A stretch of 64,000 bases of DNA. It comes from Lophius americanus. Its lineage: Eukaryota; Chordata; Actinopteri; Lophiiformes; Lophiidae. The notes under the pieces are model-generated. The model saw nothing but the letters and a program-made list of their open reading frames with translations. It was not told the DNA's origin and did not search any database. The stretch spans positions 1,415,501-1,479,500 of the forward strand of contig JBBDHG010000026.1 in the NCBI GenBank assembly GCA_037951165.1. Reading direction: 5' to 3'. The stretch's first letter is position 1. The number at the start of each line of letters is the position of its first letter. This document shows positions 17,463 to 31,200 of the stretch, in pieces. The position numbers were made by a program, and so were the translations under genes.

Positions 17463-17930
17463 TAATTTATTCAGGGCTGGCTAACACTCTCTAGCTCATC
17501 CTTGGGGATCCCTAGTCGATCCCAGAGCAGATGAGATATACAGTACCTCCAGCGAGTTCTGTGTCTATCACACGCTCTCCTCCCAGTTGTACCGTACGTA
17601 TCTTGAAATCCTCCAAAAGGAGGAGCCTCGTTCAGATGTTCAGAACACCTGAACTTGCTCCTTTCGATATGAAGGAACAGCGGCTCCACTCTGAGCTCTG
17701 CACCTTATCGCTAAGGCTGAGACCTGCCACCCAACGTAGGAAGCTAATTTGGACCACTTGTATCCTCAACCTCATTCTTTTGGTCACTCCGCCGAGCTCC
17801 CGCCCACAGGTGACGATTGGAGCGTAGATGGACCGGTGAATTGAGAGCTTTGCCTAACATCCCGTTATCTTTTAACCACAACAGACCGATACAACGCCAG
17901 TATTGCTGCTGATGATACACCAAAGCAGCT
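17463..17930 (-). mobile_element. LINE 3' fragment, family 1 (minus strand)
   Basis: Reading the minus strand gives decayed pieces of the ORF2 C-terminus of a widespread fish LINE: a VTKRMRLRIQ-like stretch, WVAGLSLSDKVQSS, VEPLFLHIERSKFR, then HRTRWRYCISHLLWDRLGIP. Frameshifts separate them. It pairs with a copy of the same family on the + strand near 50.5-51.2 kb. The exact clade is not determined. Confidence 0.8.
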
Positions 17931-18984
17931 CTACATCTCACCGTCCATTTGCCCATCACATGAGGACAGGACACAGAGATACTTAAAATCCTTTGCTTAA
18001 GTTGGAAGACGCATCACCTTCTCCCGAACAGAGACTAAGCAGAGTCCTCTTAAGGAGTTTAAGTCATGGATGTAGAAAACAAAACACAACCACATATACT
18101 TTTGGTGGATAATTACTTATTTTTCCCTTACTCTATCATCGTGGGAAATGTGGGTGGGCATTACCGGTCATCTATTACAACACATGTTTATTCAATCAAA
18201 TCTGACAGATTTTCTCTCATAACTAAACCTCAAATACATGTTTGACATTTAAGTATTAATAACTGAGACGTGTTTTTGATTTGTGTGTTCTGTCCAGTCT
18301 TTCTGCCTGCTTGTTCCCAGAATGTGAAGTAGTCAAGACAGTGGACTGATCATAACAGTATGTTAAAAAAAAAAAACAGCTGTGCTTCCACTATAACGCA
18401 GCTATTGCTGACTGCAAGTTTTTGATAATGCACCACAGAAAACATTTGCAGATATAACACTGGAAGTATGAGGGTGAACGTCGTGTACAGACAATAGCAG
18501 AAAATAAATACCCCAGACACTATCGGTGTGCTGTGCATTTACTGGGCTGGCAGCAGATGAGAGAGGATAGGCAGACTGAAGGAAGAAGCGATGGCTTTTA
18601 ATTTCCTGAGAGGAGCACGCCCTGCTACTCCTCTACAGCTTCTGTTTATCCAACGGCCTGTAATTCCTTCTGGCCTTGTGTCGAGTTAAAGACTCAGCTT
18701 CAAACACTCAGCATCCTGCCCCAGCAAAGACAGTGGGTGCCCGTACAGTAGATCTCTGCTATCAGTACCAGAAAGTCTCAGCTGTACATCAATGTCAAAG
18801 CATCTAATGACTGTAATATTCAAGGGACCAGCTGGAGACTTTCAACAGCATTTCAAAAGGCTGCATTCAGAACACATCAGGTTCAAACTGGTTATCAGCA
18901 TTTTTTTAATTTAGTCTCAGTCTGGTCTCAAATATCATTTCCCTCGGGAGAGACAGAACATCAAGTAAGTGAACTTGACCTATG
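17931..18984. other. Intergenic, nothing recognised
   Basis: About 1 kb without supported gene or named repeat; a 12-A run at 18366. Confidence 0.5.
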
Positions 18985-19630
18985 CTGCGTCCCCGACAGC
19001 AAGGGTTTATCCCCTAAAAGTCCCAAATTCCCTGCTTTATTGAAATCCTCCTGATTGAACTCCTCAAATTAAATGTGTGTTAAAGTGTTTTTCATTAAAA
19101 AAAAAAGCCCCCCCAGTGAGTAAAATATTAACTTTTACAGTAAAAATAAGATATACTGTATATACCATATAGATGTCTGCGGTTCTATTCATTTGCCTCA
19201 AATATGGGGAAAAAAATCGCACCAACGGTTGGGAAATTCCTAGCTGGAAACTGTTGAAGCTAAAGCTCCCCCTAGTGTCAGATATGGAAACCAATCTTTC
19301 CCAAAATCGATCCAGTTCTTCCTCCCACTAAGGTCTGTATGGGTATAACATTGGAAGATAATCCGTCACATCCTTTTGGAATTGTATCTGGTAAACAATA
19401 TTTTACACAAAAGCATTAAACAAAGCTCCTCCTAGTGAGTAAAATATGAACTTCCAGAATATAATATGATATAAATTTACACAAGATAGATCTCCTTGAG
19501 TGCAGAACCAAATTTGGACTAGGTTTGGTTTATAAATTAGTGTCCGGAAACATTCAGAGATAAAGCTCCCCCGAGTGTCGGAACTTTACAACTTACCTTT
19601 CCGAAAATCACTGCAGCGTGAATCCACCAC
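18985..19630 (+). repeat. Unnamed dispersed repeat family, copy B (longest, compound)
   Basis: Opens CCCCGACAGCAAGGGTTT and holds the core CTCCCCCTAGTGTC at 19266-19279, then AAAATCGATCCAGTTCTTCC and the CACTAAGGTC line. A second round of the middle and core modules follows (CTCCTCCTAGTGAG near 19425, ATAGATCTCCTTGAG near 19484, CTCCCCCGAGTGTC near 19566). The element is therefore either internally duplicated or two insertions in tandem. Confidence 0.75.
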
Positions 19631-19943
19631 TTGATGGTTTCATCATCTTTACGTTGTCAGGTGTCCAATCGGCATGTGAGGATCACTGCTGGTTTCTACT
19701 CGAATTTCCTTTTCTGCATGGGCAGGCATAGTTTACCATCTTTGGGGTCTTGTTGCAGTTACTCCACCTGTGGTGGACTGATTAACATGGAGCAAGAAGG
19801 TATGGTCAGGTATGTTAAGGTAAGGTTTGAATACACCTCTGCCAGCATCTTTCAGTATGGAGTGTGCGTGTTCTCTCTGTGTCTGTGTGGATTCTGTAAG
19901 TCCAAACACATGCAGTAAAGGTGACTTAAAGAGATTGTCCGTC

Positions 19944-20012
19944 TCGACGTATCGGTCCTGTGATGAACTGATGACTCATCCAGCGTCTACCCCGCCTCTT
20001 TCCCAATTTCAA
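19944..20012 (+). mobile_element. 3' fragment of tRNA-derived SINE
   Basis: TCCTGTGATGAACTGATGACTCATCCAGCG, then TACCCCGCCTCTTTCCCAATTTCA, matches the 3' body of the common fish SINE whose 5' end is present at 43405-43590. Short and diverged. Confidence 0.65.
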
Positions 20013-20984
20013 ATGAATGAATGATTTTAGTCATAGGCTAGGGTATAATTGTATTATTTTCAGCTCATCACCTTCTGGCATCATTGAAAAACAGGTGAGC
20101 GGCGAATATTTTTTGACATCATTTTTTCTTACCACTAATTTAAACAATCATACACTAAAAGGATTCAAAAGGATCAAATCAGCCAAAAATTTAAAAAAAA
20201 CTTAATGCTTAGCAAAACTGAAATTAGATTTCTGGTTTGTTTGTTTTTTTTCTTTTTTTAAAAACCTGTCGCCGTGTCGTGTTGTCCGTCTGTTGTAAGT
20301 TTGGTAGACTAAGATTGTGAACATGACTAAGATTCTAACTTTTAAATATCGGCATATTGTCAATCAGAGCGTGTGAGCAGGTTGACGGGCTGCTGTCGAA
20401 CAGACAGCTCTAAAGTTGGCTTCAGGACAGAAAATGGACATGATGTCTTCTGTTTGAACACCCAAGGCAATAAATAAGGACCTGGAAGAAGCCGGGCATT
20501 CTCTGTGTGGTTGACCACAAATCTCCTGCCCCCACTCTACACACAGAGGTGCGAAATATTAGAGATAGCTGTGGAAGACGGATTTCCACACCGACACCAC
20601 ACTTCCCTTCGGGCCGGCGTTGCGTGACAGACAGAAATGTAAACAGCTGAGATAGACACACCTGTGTTTCCTTTATGTGTTGCTTCAAATATGATGTATG
20701 ATGCTTGTTGAGACTAATATGAATTGACATACATAATACGACGATGCAATTTGGCAGAGGCCCATTGGATTATATTGTAAGTACAACACGGCGCTCAGTA
20801 TTAACCCAGTGACCCATTTTCCCTGCCATTATTTAAGCCCTTTTCATTGTTTTTTATCCTATTGTTTGTAACTTTTCAACTGGAATTTGTCTATTTTAAC
20901 ATAAAACATTGAACTACACAATGTTTAATCCTGCGGAATTGAAATTTTCTTATTGTCAAACACTTCTAGAGATATAAGTTGGCC
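20013..20984. other. Intergenic, nothing recognised
   Basis: About 1 kb. A 102-codon minus-strand frame at 20422-20730 has no recognisable domain. Confidence 0.5.
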
Positions 20985-21150
20985 AAAACTGTCGTTCCCG
21001 ACACCAAGGGTCCAAACCATCCCCGTTCATAGAACAAGCAATCCCCCTGTTTTGAACGCTTCGAATGAAATGTGAATTCATCGCTGAAAAATACAGTTTT
21101 TCCTACAAAAAAGTGAATAAAATATGATCTAGAGCTCCTCGAGTCATATA
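20985..21150 (+). repeat. Unnamed dispersed repeat family, copy C (5' module)
   Basis: CCCGACACCAAGGGTCC, then CCCCGTTCATAGAACAAGCAA, then a GTGAATAAAATATGA line and GAGCTCCTCGAGTC. Diverged copy without the 3' module. Confidence 0.6.
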
Positions 21151-23131
21151 AGTTATGATTTTCGAGTGATCATGTTGACGAAGACGATTACATATTATCT
21201 CCAACTTCTCCGGGACATAAATATGTGATGTTACATGTTACAAATAGGTGATGTCACATACCTTTTCTTTTGATATTATTCGTGATCAGTTTCAATAAAT
21301 GGCTTAACGTATTTAGACTGACATGACACAGTTTGTTATCGCACACACAGAACTCCTTATAAACCATGAACCCTTGACTCGCTGCCTTCTAAAACATTTA
21401 ATAGGGTAGAAAAGTTTCAGTCTGTTTTTCTCTGCTCTTGGGCCAGTCGGAGCAGGAGATCCTCTGGCAAAGCTGCGCGAGGAAAGAACGAACCGAAAAG
21501 AAAGAAAGACTGGACAAACCTCCAGTCTCAAGTTGCCCCAGATGCAGTGACAAGGTTTACATAAGAGACTAATATGGGCCGCAGGGTCAGACCAGGTTTC
21601 CACGTAGGTTTCAAAAGCCTCCCATCAGCCTGTTTCCAGAAGAAAAAAACATAAATAAGACCAACTAGAGTCATGTGACACTCTGAACGGTGCTTATTTG
21701 AAAAAAAAATATGTAAATGCATTCATAAAATGTGTTTGTTTATTAGTTTATTTTAGAATTTCACCCAGCAGCCACAGAAATCTCACTCAAGGAACATTTA
21801 TGACAGTTTTTAAAGATGTGGAGGACCAAAAGAAGACAAAAAAAAGTTTGGCTATAATGTAGAAAGATTACCCATGTACTGAACAGTCCTCCAGTGTATC
21901 CAGTTGGTTGCTAGGGGAAAATCAGGTTATATTTTAAAAGTTTAATTGGTTAATTGGTTGGTTGAATGGATGAACCTGAAAAGAGTTCATTGATCCTTCA
22001 GCATCGCAGCGTTGGATTTGTGGACATGGAAGTGTTAACATAGTTCCAGATCATGAGTTTTAAAACTCACAAAATGAATGACCATACCTGTTTTCCAAAA
22101 AGAGGAAAAAGTGAGAGATCTTTTCTAATACCTGAAGAGACGGACGTGTCCGTGGGTTTCTCCATAATGCCTGTTAAACATCAAAATACTATCATACTAT
22201 TATATTCAACAAACATAAATGCAGGGTCGAGAAAATGCTGAATATTCTGATGATGAATAATAATAACTCACTAGTGAAAGGTTAAAAAATGATATGTGTA
22301 AATATCAGTTATTTACGGTGTGATGGAACTTCAGTTACAAACAAATGTTGTCACATATGTTCATGTAACGATTAGAGATGAGCCTTTAAATAAATCTACT
22401 AAAATTAAGTTTGAAACTTAAAAGTAAACTTTTAAAGTAATGTAAAAAAGAATTATGTCACAAGGGTAGGGTTCGAAAGAGATTGCTTGTATCCCATCAT
22501 GCTTTGTGAGAAACTTAAAAATGTACATACATTGCACCCCAGATAGATCCCGTTGATTTAGTCATAATAGCAACATCCATCTTTTACCTACTGGTTGCCA
22601 TTCTGTGTGTAACTTTACATTGAGTGATGTCTGACTCAAGAACGTGTATTTTTAGTTTATGGTTCTGCACAGATGTTCATGCAGAACTCTCTCTTCCCTG
22701 ATCCACTTGCAAAATATGTAGCTCGATATAGAACACAGTCACTTTACACAGTGGCATTGCTTTAATGGGCAATGACATTAAACACTTGATGAATAATGAC
22801 TCCATAACAAAAAAAAAGATGCACACAAAAACAGTTCTTTCAGATGCTGGAATGAACCAAACACAGATTCTGTGTCCCTTTGAGAGCGCTTTGGTACCAG
22901 ATACAGTGGATGTCATGTCTAATCTGTATCCCGGAAGGACATTCCTTCGATAGAAAAACTTTACGAAATGATTGTTGGTGTGGCATGAGGAAGAAGTGGG
23001 AGGGGACATTCGTCGCCACAATGGAATGTAACCGGATGAGCTACTGGAGCGTCCGGTATCACCCAGAACTGAATCAGAGGCAGGATTTTCACACATCTAC
23101 TCCTGTTACTTTACCAACTTCCAACACAGAC
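21151..23131. other. Intergenic, nothing recognised
   Basis: 2 kb of AT-rich DNA without a supported gene. The 139-codon minus-strand frame at 22677-23096 has no recognisable domain. Confidence 0.5.
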
Positions 23132-23132
23132 A

Positions 23133-23182
<50 letters not shown>
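23132..23182. repeat. (CT)n microsatellite
   Basis: About 20 CT units with few interruptions, in a polypyrimidine tract. Confidence 0.95.
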
Positions 23183-24118
23183 ACAAACGGTCCTCCAAAG
23201 CCTCATCTCGGACCATAAGATGGTTTTCGGACATGAAAACCGCACAGGAAGACAAAAAAATAATGAACACTGCTTGTCTCTGTCATCTTAGTTTGATGCC
23301 AACAAAAAAACTTATTTCTGCCTTTGAGCTTTCAAAGGAAACCTCATTGACAATTGGCAACAGCAAAACCGGGTTGCATGTACAGTATGAACACTCAAGT
23401 CGTTCGCGACTATCCGACCGTGCATTGTGAGCACACCAATCACCAAACATTTAATGCGTATACGATGTGAGTTAACCAAACAGCCTTGCCTCTAAAATCT
23501 TACAGTTTAAGCCCGATTTTGTACACAAGTGTCAATATAAATATACAAATATGGATTCCCTTGGTTTCCAGGAGAGAACGGCGCTGCTCTCGAGCCTATG
23601 TTCTGATGGACCTTTGTAATGTTCAAGTTAAATTCTTGAGGAGCTACTGACATTACTGGGTCACTGACAGTCTGAAGTGTGAGCAGGAAATACCTGTTTA
23701 AAGGTTACGGGTAGAAGTGTATCTCAGGTAAAGCTGAGGGATATTATAGTTTGACAGATGTGTGAATTAAAATGAGATTTTTTCTTTATGAGGATAATCT
23801 TTTTGTTTTTACTAAAAAAGCAGATAAAGTGGCGAATGTCTTTTTCACTGTCTATCTTCAGCTTCTCTCTCTTTCATTCCTGTGACTGTAGCTTCAATGA
23901 GAAACATGAGGGTGCGGTATTGAGTTCCACCAGACCCATTTTCTCTCCTCCGTCAGTGGCGTGAGACAAAAGAACCACAGAAACCAGAGCTTGAGGTAGT
24001 TGCTGTGAGTCAGGAGGGAAGAAGAATGGAGTCCTTTCTTTGTCCAGCCTGCCGAGCTGGACTGTACACCTTGTAGAAGCACTCAGCACCGAGGGGAGAT
24101 GGGTAACCTTGATAATGG

Positions 24119-24120
<2 letters not shown>
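23183..24120. other. Intergenic, nothing recognised
   Basis: No supported gene or named repeat. Confidence 0.5.

Positions 24121-24153
<33 letters not shown>
24121..24153. repeat. (AC)n microsatellite
   Basis: Uninterrupted AC array of 16 units. Cys/Val-rich frames across it are artefacts of the repeat. Confidence 0.97.
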
Positions 24154-24155
<2 letters not shown>

Positions 24156-24856
24156 GTCCCCTCTGCTTGCCAGACCTGATACACAGGGGCAAGGGAGGGT
24201 TTGAGGCATTTTGTGCTGGTGTGAATACACTCGCTCACTGAGTCACTACAGTCACTTTGTGCTGGTGGAAGGACAAAATGTGAGAAATTGAAATGTATCG
24301 CCTTCGTCTCATCTGACACTGCAGCCTGCTGTGAAAAGAAAAAAGACTCTTGATCACATTTTTGGGGATTTGCTGTCACTGCGACCAAGAGTCCATGTAG
24401 CTGAAAAGCTGTTAGCTTGAAAATCGCCGTACAAATATAATGAGACTTTGAGATACAAACCGTCACCTGTTTCACTCAAACCCCCGGGGAAAGTTCTGCC
24501 AATCAACACGTTGATCTCATGGGAACTATGTTCTCTATTAAAGAAGCCCTAACCACAGATCCGCCCTCAGCCAGGTAGGCCAACGCCAAATGCTCAAACA
24601 TGGGCGACACGTCTCAGTGTTTTGTCGAGCAAGACTGTTCTAGAATTTTACGGGTTTTTTTTAATCAATGGCAGCTGCCAAAATTATGTCTACCTTGACA
24701 TTTCCAGGCAGAATTGCCTGAATAAGGAGATCCACATGTGAATCCACAAGCCAACTGTGTGTGAGGAATGCACAAATATCCAACTATATTTGTGTCAACA
24801 TTCTGAGAGAAGACACAGGTCAAGACCAGTGGAGTTTAAGTCTGCAGTTAACATAG

Positions 24857-24935
24857 TTATTATATTATATATGTTATGTTAATATATGTGATATGTTCAT
24901 ATGTATATATATGTATATATATATGTTAATGTAAA
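24857..24935. repeat. AT-rich TATATG-type low-complexity tract
   Basis: Imperfect TATATATG units, about 80 bp. Confidence 0.8.
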
Positions 24936-25014
24936 CTAAAGTTAGTATTTTTCTCAAATATGAAATAAAATGCCCCTTTTACTGACTACTGAAGTCTCAA
25001 AATTATTCAACCAA

Positions 25015-25335
25015 TGAATGACAGCCATCTCTAGAACTTTATGTAGCAGTTTTTTGGAGCGAGGAGCTGCTGAAAACATGATGCATAACCAGACACTGCA
25101 TTTTCGTCACATTCCAGATGAATCTTAGACCATTCCTCATGTGTGAAGCGATCCAATTCTGTAATGTTCTCAGGTTGATTTGCTGATCCTGACCTCCACG
25201 GAATTCAAGTCAGGCAACTGTGATGGCCGGCTTAGTTTCAGGAGTTCCCTTGAGGCCAAGGCTTGCTGGACTTTAAGGATCATTGTTATTTTGGAATGTC
25301 CAATGACACCCGGCTACCTCACAGATGTTTTCTTC
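25015..25335 (-). pseudogene. Tc1-like transposase relic
   Basis: On the minus strand the translation contains RPSQLPDLNSVE, which corresponds to the WPSQSPDLNPIE block around the third catalytic acid of Tc1/mariner transposases. An EEWSKIH piece follows, like the C-terminal EEW line of those enzymes. Frames are broken by stops and indels. No inverted terminal repeats were found. The relic is inactive. Confidence 0.6.
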
Positions 25336-27595
25336 ATTCAATCCTTTTGACCCTCTACATGACAGAACATCATTTCAGCCTTTCACTCCCAAGACCCTGT
25401 CGCCACTTCACCAGCTGTCCTTCCTTAGACCACTTTGGTCGGTACAAACCACCGCAGATCGTCAAGAGCTACTCTGACCCTGTCCTCTAGTCATCGCAAT
25501 TTAGCTCTTCTCAAAGTCTGATACTAACTGATATCATAGAGGTGGTGTTCATCTACAAGAAAGGATACCTAACATTGGCATGTTGAACATTTTTTAATGT
25601 GATATATAAAGACTTAGGGTTAACCTTAACAATAGTCTGACCTCAGAGTCCAGACGATAATGTACCGATGACAACATAAAGTTTTCATTAGAGTATGTGG
25701 GCGCTGGCTGATACAATGTTTGATCTGGATGCATCTATTATTGTATGTAGATGGGGGATCAATGAGCAACAAGTCTCCACATGATGTCCAGCTATTCTAC
25801 TTTCATGATGCTAAGCTAAGGTTAGGCTAAGGTTGCTGTTGCACATAAGAATGTATGCCTTTTCTTCTGTACATCAACACCTACTTTAGCAGGTACTTTG
25901 GTGCTTTCATGGGAACTGAATCAAGTAACAACACTGATATGATCTTAGCTCTAGAGTGTCCAAACAGTGTCAGAGGAGGAGCTCTCTCCGGGCTTTATTT
26001 TAAGTGAAGGATGAAACCCATTTGAGATATTGAGGCTTCTTGTTTCATACAATATTTATGTTACATTAAAGATAATACTGATTAAAGCCTGCAGCAGTCC
26101 TATAGTCAATAGATGGTTAAGTATTCGTGAAATTTATAATAACTTGAAAAAGTGAGTTTCAGCGATGGCTAAAAGTGAAAACCTAAAATGATGCATGCAG
26201 CCTTTAATTAGTTACATACAAGAATACTGACGATTTATGATCTAGCAACCAGTCAGATTCTGGCATGAATTTGAATGTAGAGCCTGCATGTCAAATCTTC
26301 TATCAGCTTTTTCAAGGTAAAATTTGGGGAAATCTCTCCGGCCAAACCATCCCAACCAAATCTATACTCTACCCAGCTGATGTGTCGCTATAACTTCGTA
26401 ATAAAACCAGAACATTTGAAAACCGTGCAACTGTAGACAGAGGCCTTTCACACAGCAGTAAAGTCTGTTTTTCTACAGATTTCTTAAAGCTTGTGATCAC
26501 TGAGCTAATTACTAACATTCCTTGGAGAACTTATAGGCCGCTGCTCGGAACATGGCAGCTTACGAGAACAGTGGGCTCCTTATACAGTACTGTAGCCAGA
26601 TATATGTACACAGACAATATTCTGTTCTCTCTCATAAAGCGTCCCTTAATGAACAATATGAGGTTTATAAAAAGAATGCATTAGACAGAAACTCATTTCA
26701 GGAGCACCAGAGGTAAAAATGCACCTGGTATAACTCTAAAACAAGAACATCCTTCAACCCAATGGTCTTTGTGCTACTGGTTGTCCTTAAAAGGAGCTAC
26801 ACACTAGAGGATTTTTCAAATCTTAACCGAACAACATAAGGACAGTTTCAAATAATTTATACCATTATAATCTTCCAAACGCACATACTAGACAGGTAAT
26901 AATAGTCTGACCGCAACACCGAACAACATATGTTTTTAATGAAGATTCAACAGACAGGAGTTCTCACAGAAATTCGCGTGACCAAACGTGACTTCAGAAG
27001 AAAAACAAACATGGAGGACAATTGACATTCATGTCGGTCCTATTGTGATATATCTTGCCCGGCGAGTTATAAAGGCACTTGGGTTGTTGCCATACTTCAA
27101 AAAGCTGGCCTTGTTCTTCAATACAAACCTAGATTCTGGGTCAGGTTTGTTTGGGTTTCTCTTCGCCTGCCATGTTTGTTAGCTGTAAAAGCGCGCAAAG
27201 TCCAGTTACGACGCATGCCGGTCTGTTCGCTGTCATTGGCAGATCTGTCGGAGGCGGCTTGAGCAGGAGTCTTAAATATCTGTCTAGCCAGCATTACTTA
27301 GAGGTATAATATATTAGAAAACCATTTAAGAAGTCAGAAAAGTAGCTGGAAACATGCATCAGCTTTATGAATCAAAAAAATGCGTCATCTGTCTGCTTGT
27401 CCAAAATGTACTGAGGTGTGGATAAAAATTGGATGATATTCCCCCGTCCTGAACTAAACATAAGAAACCAAATACTTCCGATAACTGGAGATCAGGCTGG
27501 GACATTCAGATGTTGGCCGGTTTTTTTGTTTTTTTTATCTCTGGCATTATTGTTTTGCTGCATGACCTGGTTGCAAGTGAGCTTCCACTTACAGA
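25336..27595. other. Intergenic, nothing recognised
   Basis: 2.3 kb of AT-rich DNA without supported gene or named repeat. Confidence 0.5.
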
Positions 27596-27639
27596 CAGAA
27601 GATTTACAAGATTTGTGTGGCGTGAACAATTAAGCAATC

Positions 27640-28265
27640 AGTACACACCCCTGAGGGGTTAGATGTATTGTTGCCGATTCTGACAGTCTGCCGTCTCTGT
27701 GTTGGAAGTCCGGGAATCAATTGCAGGTGCCAGTGACAACATAAAGCAGCCGTAGCTTATCCGCCAGTTGATGTGGCAAGTTTTTGTTAAATGCAGAGCT
27801 GGAGTCGATTAGAAAGATACTGGCATCAGTGTTCTTGCAAATTGCACCAGGTCTAAACTGGCAGGGAGGCGTGATTTTATTTGTCCCTGAAAAGCCGTTC
27901 AAATCATTTCATGGCTATTGGTGTGAGGGCGACAGGACGGTAGTCATTCATACAGTCAGGGTTTGGTTTTCTGGCACATGAACTATGGTGGCACTGTTAA
28001 GGCAGGTGGGCATTACAGCTTGGCAGCGGGAGGTTTTAAAATGTATGTGAAGACATCGTTTGGTTGGTCAGTCCCTTAGAACAGGGCTTTGTACATTGTC
28101 TGGTCCAGCAGCCATTCAAGGAAAAATTCTGGAAAAAACCCTCTTGACACTTTCGGCAGAGACCTGAAGTACCTGATCCGGGGGTGATGGGGTCCGTCTT
28201 TGTGCCCTCCTGTTGCCGGTGACTGAGTAGAAGGTGTTAAGATTATCTGAAAGGGAAGGGTCATT
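27640..28265 (-). mobile_element. LINE reverse-transcriptase fragment (minus strand)
   Basis: The minus strand reads, with frameshifts, AVMPTCLNSATIVHVPE, then TTVLSP where the family has DYRPVALT, then FLIDSSSAFNKNLPHQLADKL. The last matches the VDFSSAFNTI block holding the first catalytic Asp of reverse transcriptase. The order is right for a fish LINE of the L2/CR1-like group. Sequence just upstream on that strand (to about 29.4 kb) may be decayed remains of the same element's 5' half, but I could not identify a domain there. Confidence 0.75.
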
Positions 28266-31200
28266 ATAGTTTGTTCTCACTGTAGGCTTATCCAGGTCAC
28301 TGTCTGAAATCCAACAGGCGCCGTGTGTCCTTGCTGTCATTCAAATGACTTGCCAGATTTTTCCCACACTTTTTCTTTGCATCTCGGATCCCTGTTTTCA
28401 TTTTTTCTCTCGTCAGCCATGGCTTTTAGTCACACGCTTTCTCACGGTTTTATCCACAGTCACATCATCAATGCGTTATGTGATAAATCCCCTCAATGCT
28501 TCTGTGTATTACTGTGGGTCTAGGGAGCCCCCAGATGAAGCAGCATCCTTAAAAATGATCCATTATTTGCATTCAAAGCAGCCCTTCAGTCCTGGAATAG
28601 ACTCATGTGGCCTTCGGTACTTCTGGTTCCTGTCAACTCTGGGTCTTTATGCAATTGTCAGCATGACAGTCAAATGATCCAAGCTGCCAATGTGGGTAAT
28701 AAGGCGAATTTATACGCATTTTGATTTCCTCTTGTTACACAATCCAAATGTTGGAACAACTAAAGCTACACAGACTTTAGACTTGCCTCATTGAAATCCC
28801 CTACCACAATATATAATGCATCAGGGTGGGCATTCTGTAGATGGCTGATGGTATTTTAAAAATCTCCCACGGCCTGCCTTACACTTACACTTGGGGGGAC
28901 ATAAACTGCAATGATAATTACTGCATTACAACCTCCCTGAAGAGTCTGGGCACCAAAGACTTTCCTACAGAAGATTTATCACACATCGTCCGTTGTCAGG
29001 AATCATTCACCTGTTCTTCATTCTCTGTCTTGAAATAAATTCAACTGAGACTCACCAAGTTATTACCTTTGCCCATCAAACTATGGACCATCCACATTAA
29101 CAATACTGTTTCCCTAAAATGAGTCTTTGTCTTCATCCTGTAGTCTGGTTCGTGTTTTTTGTTTTATCTATTCTCTACGGATCTAGTCTGAGAGATTAGA
29201 AACGCTGGTTTCTTCCCAGTCACAGCCGACTGATATTGTGACCTAATTAGCGTCAAGCTGGCGGACTTGTTAAATGACAGGGTTGCATCAGCGCAAACAT
29301 ACGATGGGTTGTAATGGTACGATTCTGGCCAGCGTCTTTCATCTACTGTACACTTTGGTGTCGTCAGCAGCACAAAAAAAAATCTTTGACCTTGATTTTA
29401 AAGACCCACTAAACACTTTCAGCTGTCTGTCTACTGGAGCGGGACAGCCCTCATAATTACATGGAGGCTCTGAGATTTTACAGTCATGTGACAGAGGTCG
29501 GCCAGGTATGTCCTTGGGGATCCTAAGAGATACTTTTGGAATTCAAATGTAATGGTTGGTAGACACGGGATATTTTGGGAGAATGCTGCCTTGAAATGAG
29601 AGTTGTCCGAAGGAGAGTTTCCCAGAGTTTTTTTTCTTTTTACAGCGTTCCACCCTCACTAAAATCATCAAAATTTTACATGCAATCCCAAAATTTAAAC
29701 ATCAACCTGCAAGCTGAATGAACGAGGAGCTTTTTTTTAAGTGCTTTATACAATAATTAATCCTTTATCATCTAACATTATTGTTAGTAAAATGAATTTG
29801 TAGATGGAATATGTGACAGAAAAGCAAAAATGTGGCTCCATTTTCTTTTATTTCAATTTATATCATGTTTAATATAAACAAATTGTTTAAATAATAGTTA
29901 TTCCAGATCTAGCAACAATTATTCTAGGTTTCACATGTCAGTGGTGTCACCAAACATTCAAATACTACAAAAAAATCTAATTGGTATTAAGAGAAAAGAG
30001 AAATCTAAAAATGACAACAGAATCATTTGAATATAATATCGAGGAGAAAAAGATAAAAACTCATCCATCACTTAAGATTTGTATAAAATGTCTGCATACC
30101 AAACACTTACACTTTTGCTGTTTTAATCGCTAAAGCAACTGCAATTACACCGTTGAACTTTTAAAGGGTTCTGCTCACTTTGCCACCGTGTTTTCATGGT
30201 GTTATCTACATGGTAATTTAGGAATTAAAGAGTTTAAAGAGGCTGACCACAAAAAGGCCAAGAATGGCTCTAATTTCTCCAGAATGCATGAAGCCCCGAC
30301 CAAAGAGCAGATAGGGCTTCCCATTCCCACTAATTAAGTTATTTATAGAAGGGGATTTCAAATTGGAGTTCCACAGGGGGTTCGCCCATAAAAGAGGGAA
30401 ATGATTTATTTCACTGTGATTCCATCCATAAATAAGTCTGTAACAAGATTAAAAAGTCAAATGCTTATCACATGGGGGACACTGGAAGAAAACCTGATCA
30501 AAAAGAGCTCCATAGTTTTTATTTATGTCAGTTTCAGGGTCCTTGGAACCACTGATTTAAAGCACACAGCCTGATTGGGGTTAAGCCTGTTGTAGCCATC
30601 ATGGCATTAAACATGTCCGGAGGAATCAGAGTCAAACGTGTCGCAAGTCCTCACAAGGCCAGGGAATGAGGTCTAATCTAGCACAGAGATCTCGCTTGGT
30701 GATTATCAGTGTGGAAATGATCCACTTAAATCTGTATCTGGTTTGTGTGAGGGTTCGTCCGGAGCTGAGAGGGTCACGGCGAGGGGAGTGCGTGGTTTAA
30801 GTCGACCATAAATGAGCTTGATATGGTGTGAGCCAAAACCAAAACAATTGTCAGTCATGGGAGTGTGGTCCCACTCTGCAGACGGAGAGACCCTAAATAG
30901 TCTGGGTGCGGCTTTATAAATTGTCTGCATCATTTTTAAATCTGTTTTGCTTCGTGTGTTTAACTTTGAGAGCCTTTTAACACTTTGATGCACTTTTAAT
31001 GTCGAATGGGAAAGTGGTTGATGATGATTAATGGCACGGGGTCAGTGCATGCAATCCTGACCTTGATATAATTGTACGTTGGCGTGAATACATTAAGAGA
31101 TCCTCTGATGCAACCATTTAAAGATGGACTTAGCCATCGATTGGCTGGTAGGCAGTGGTCGCTGAATTGGTGCCACTCTCCTCCAGACTCCCAGCTGGTG

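Noticed and set aside
24010..24475. Minus-strand frames with Cys/Val runs near 24.1 kb
   Set aside because: They depend on the AC microsatellite at 24121-24153.
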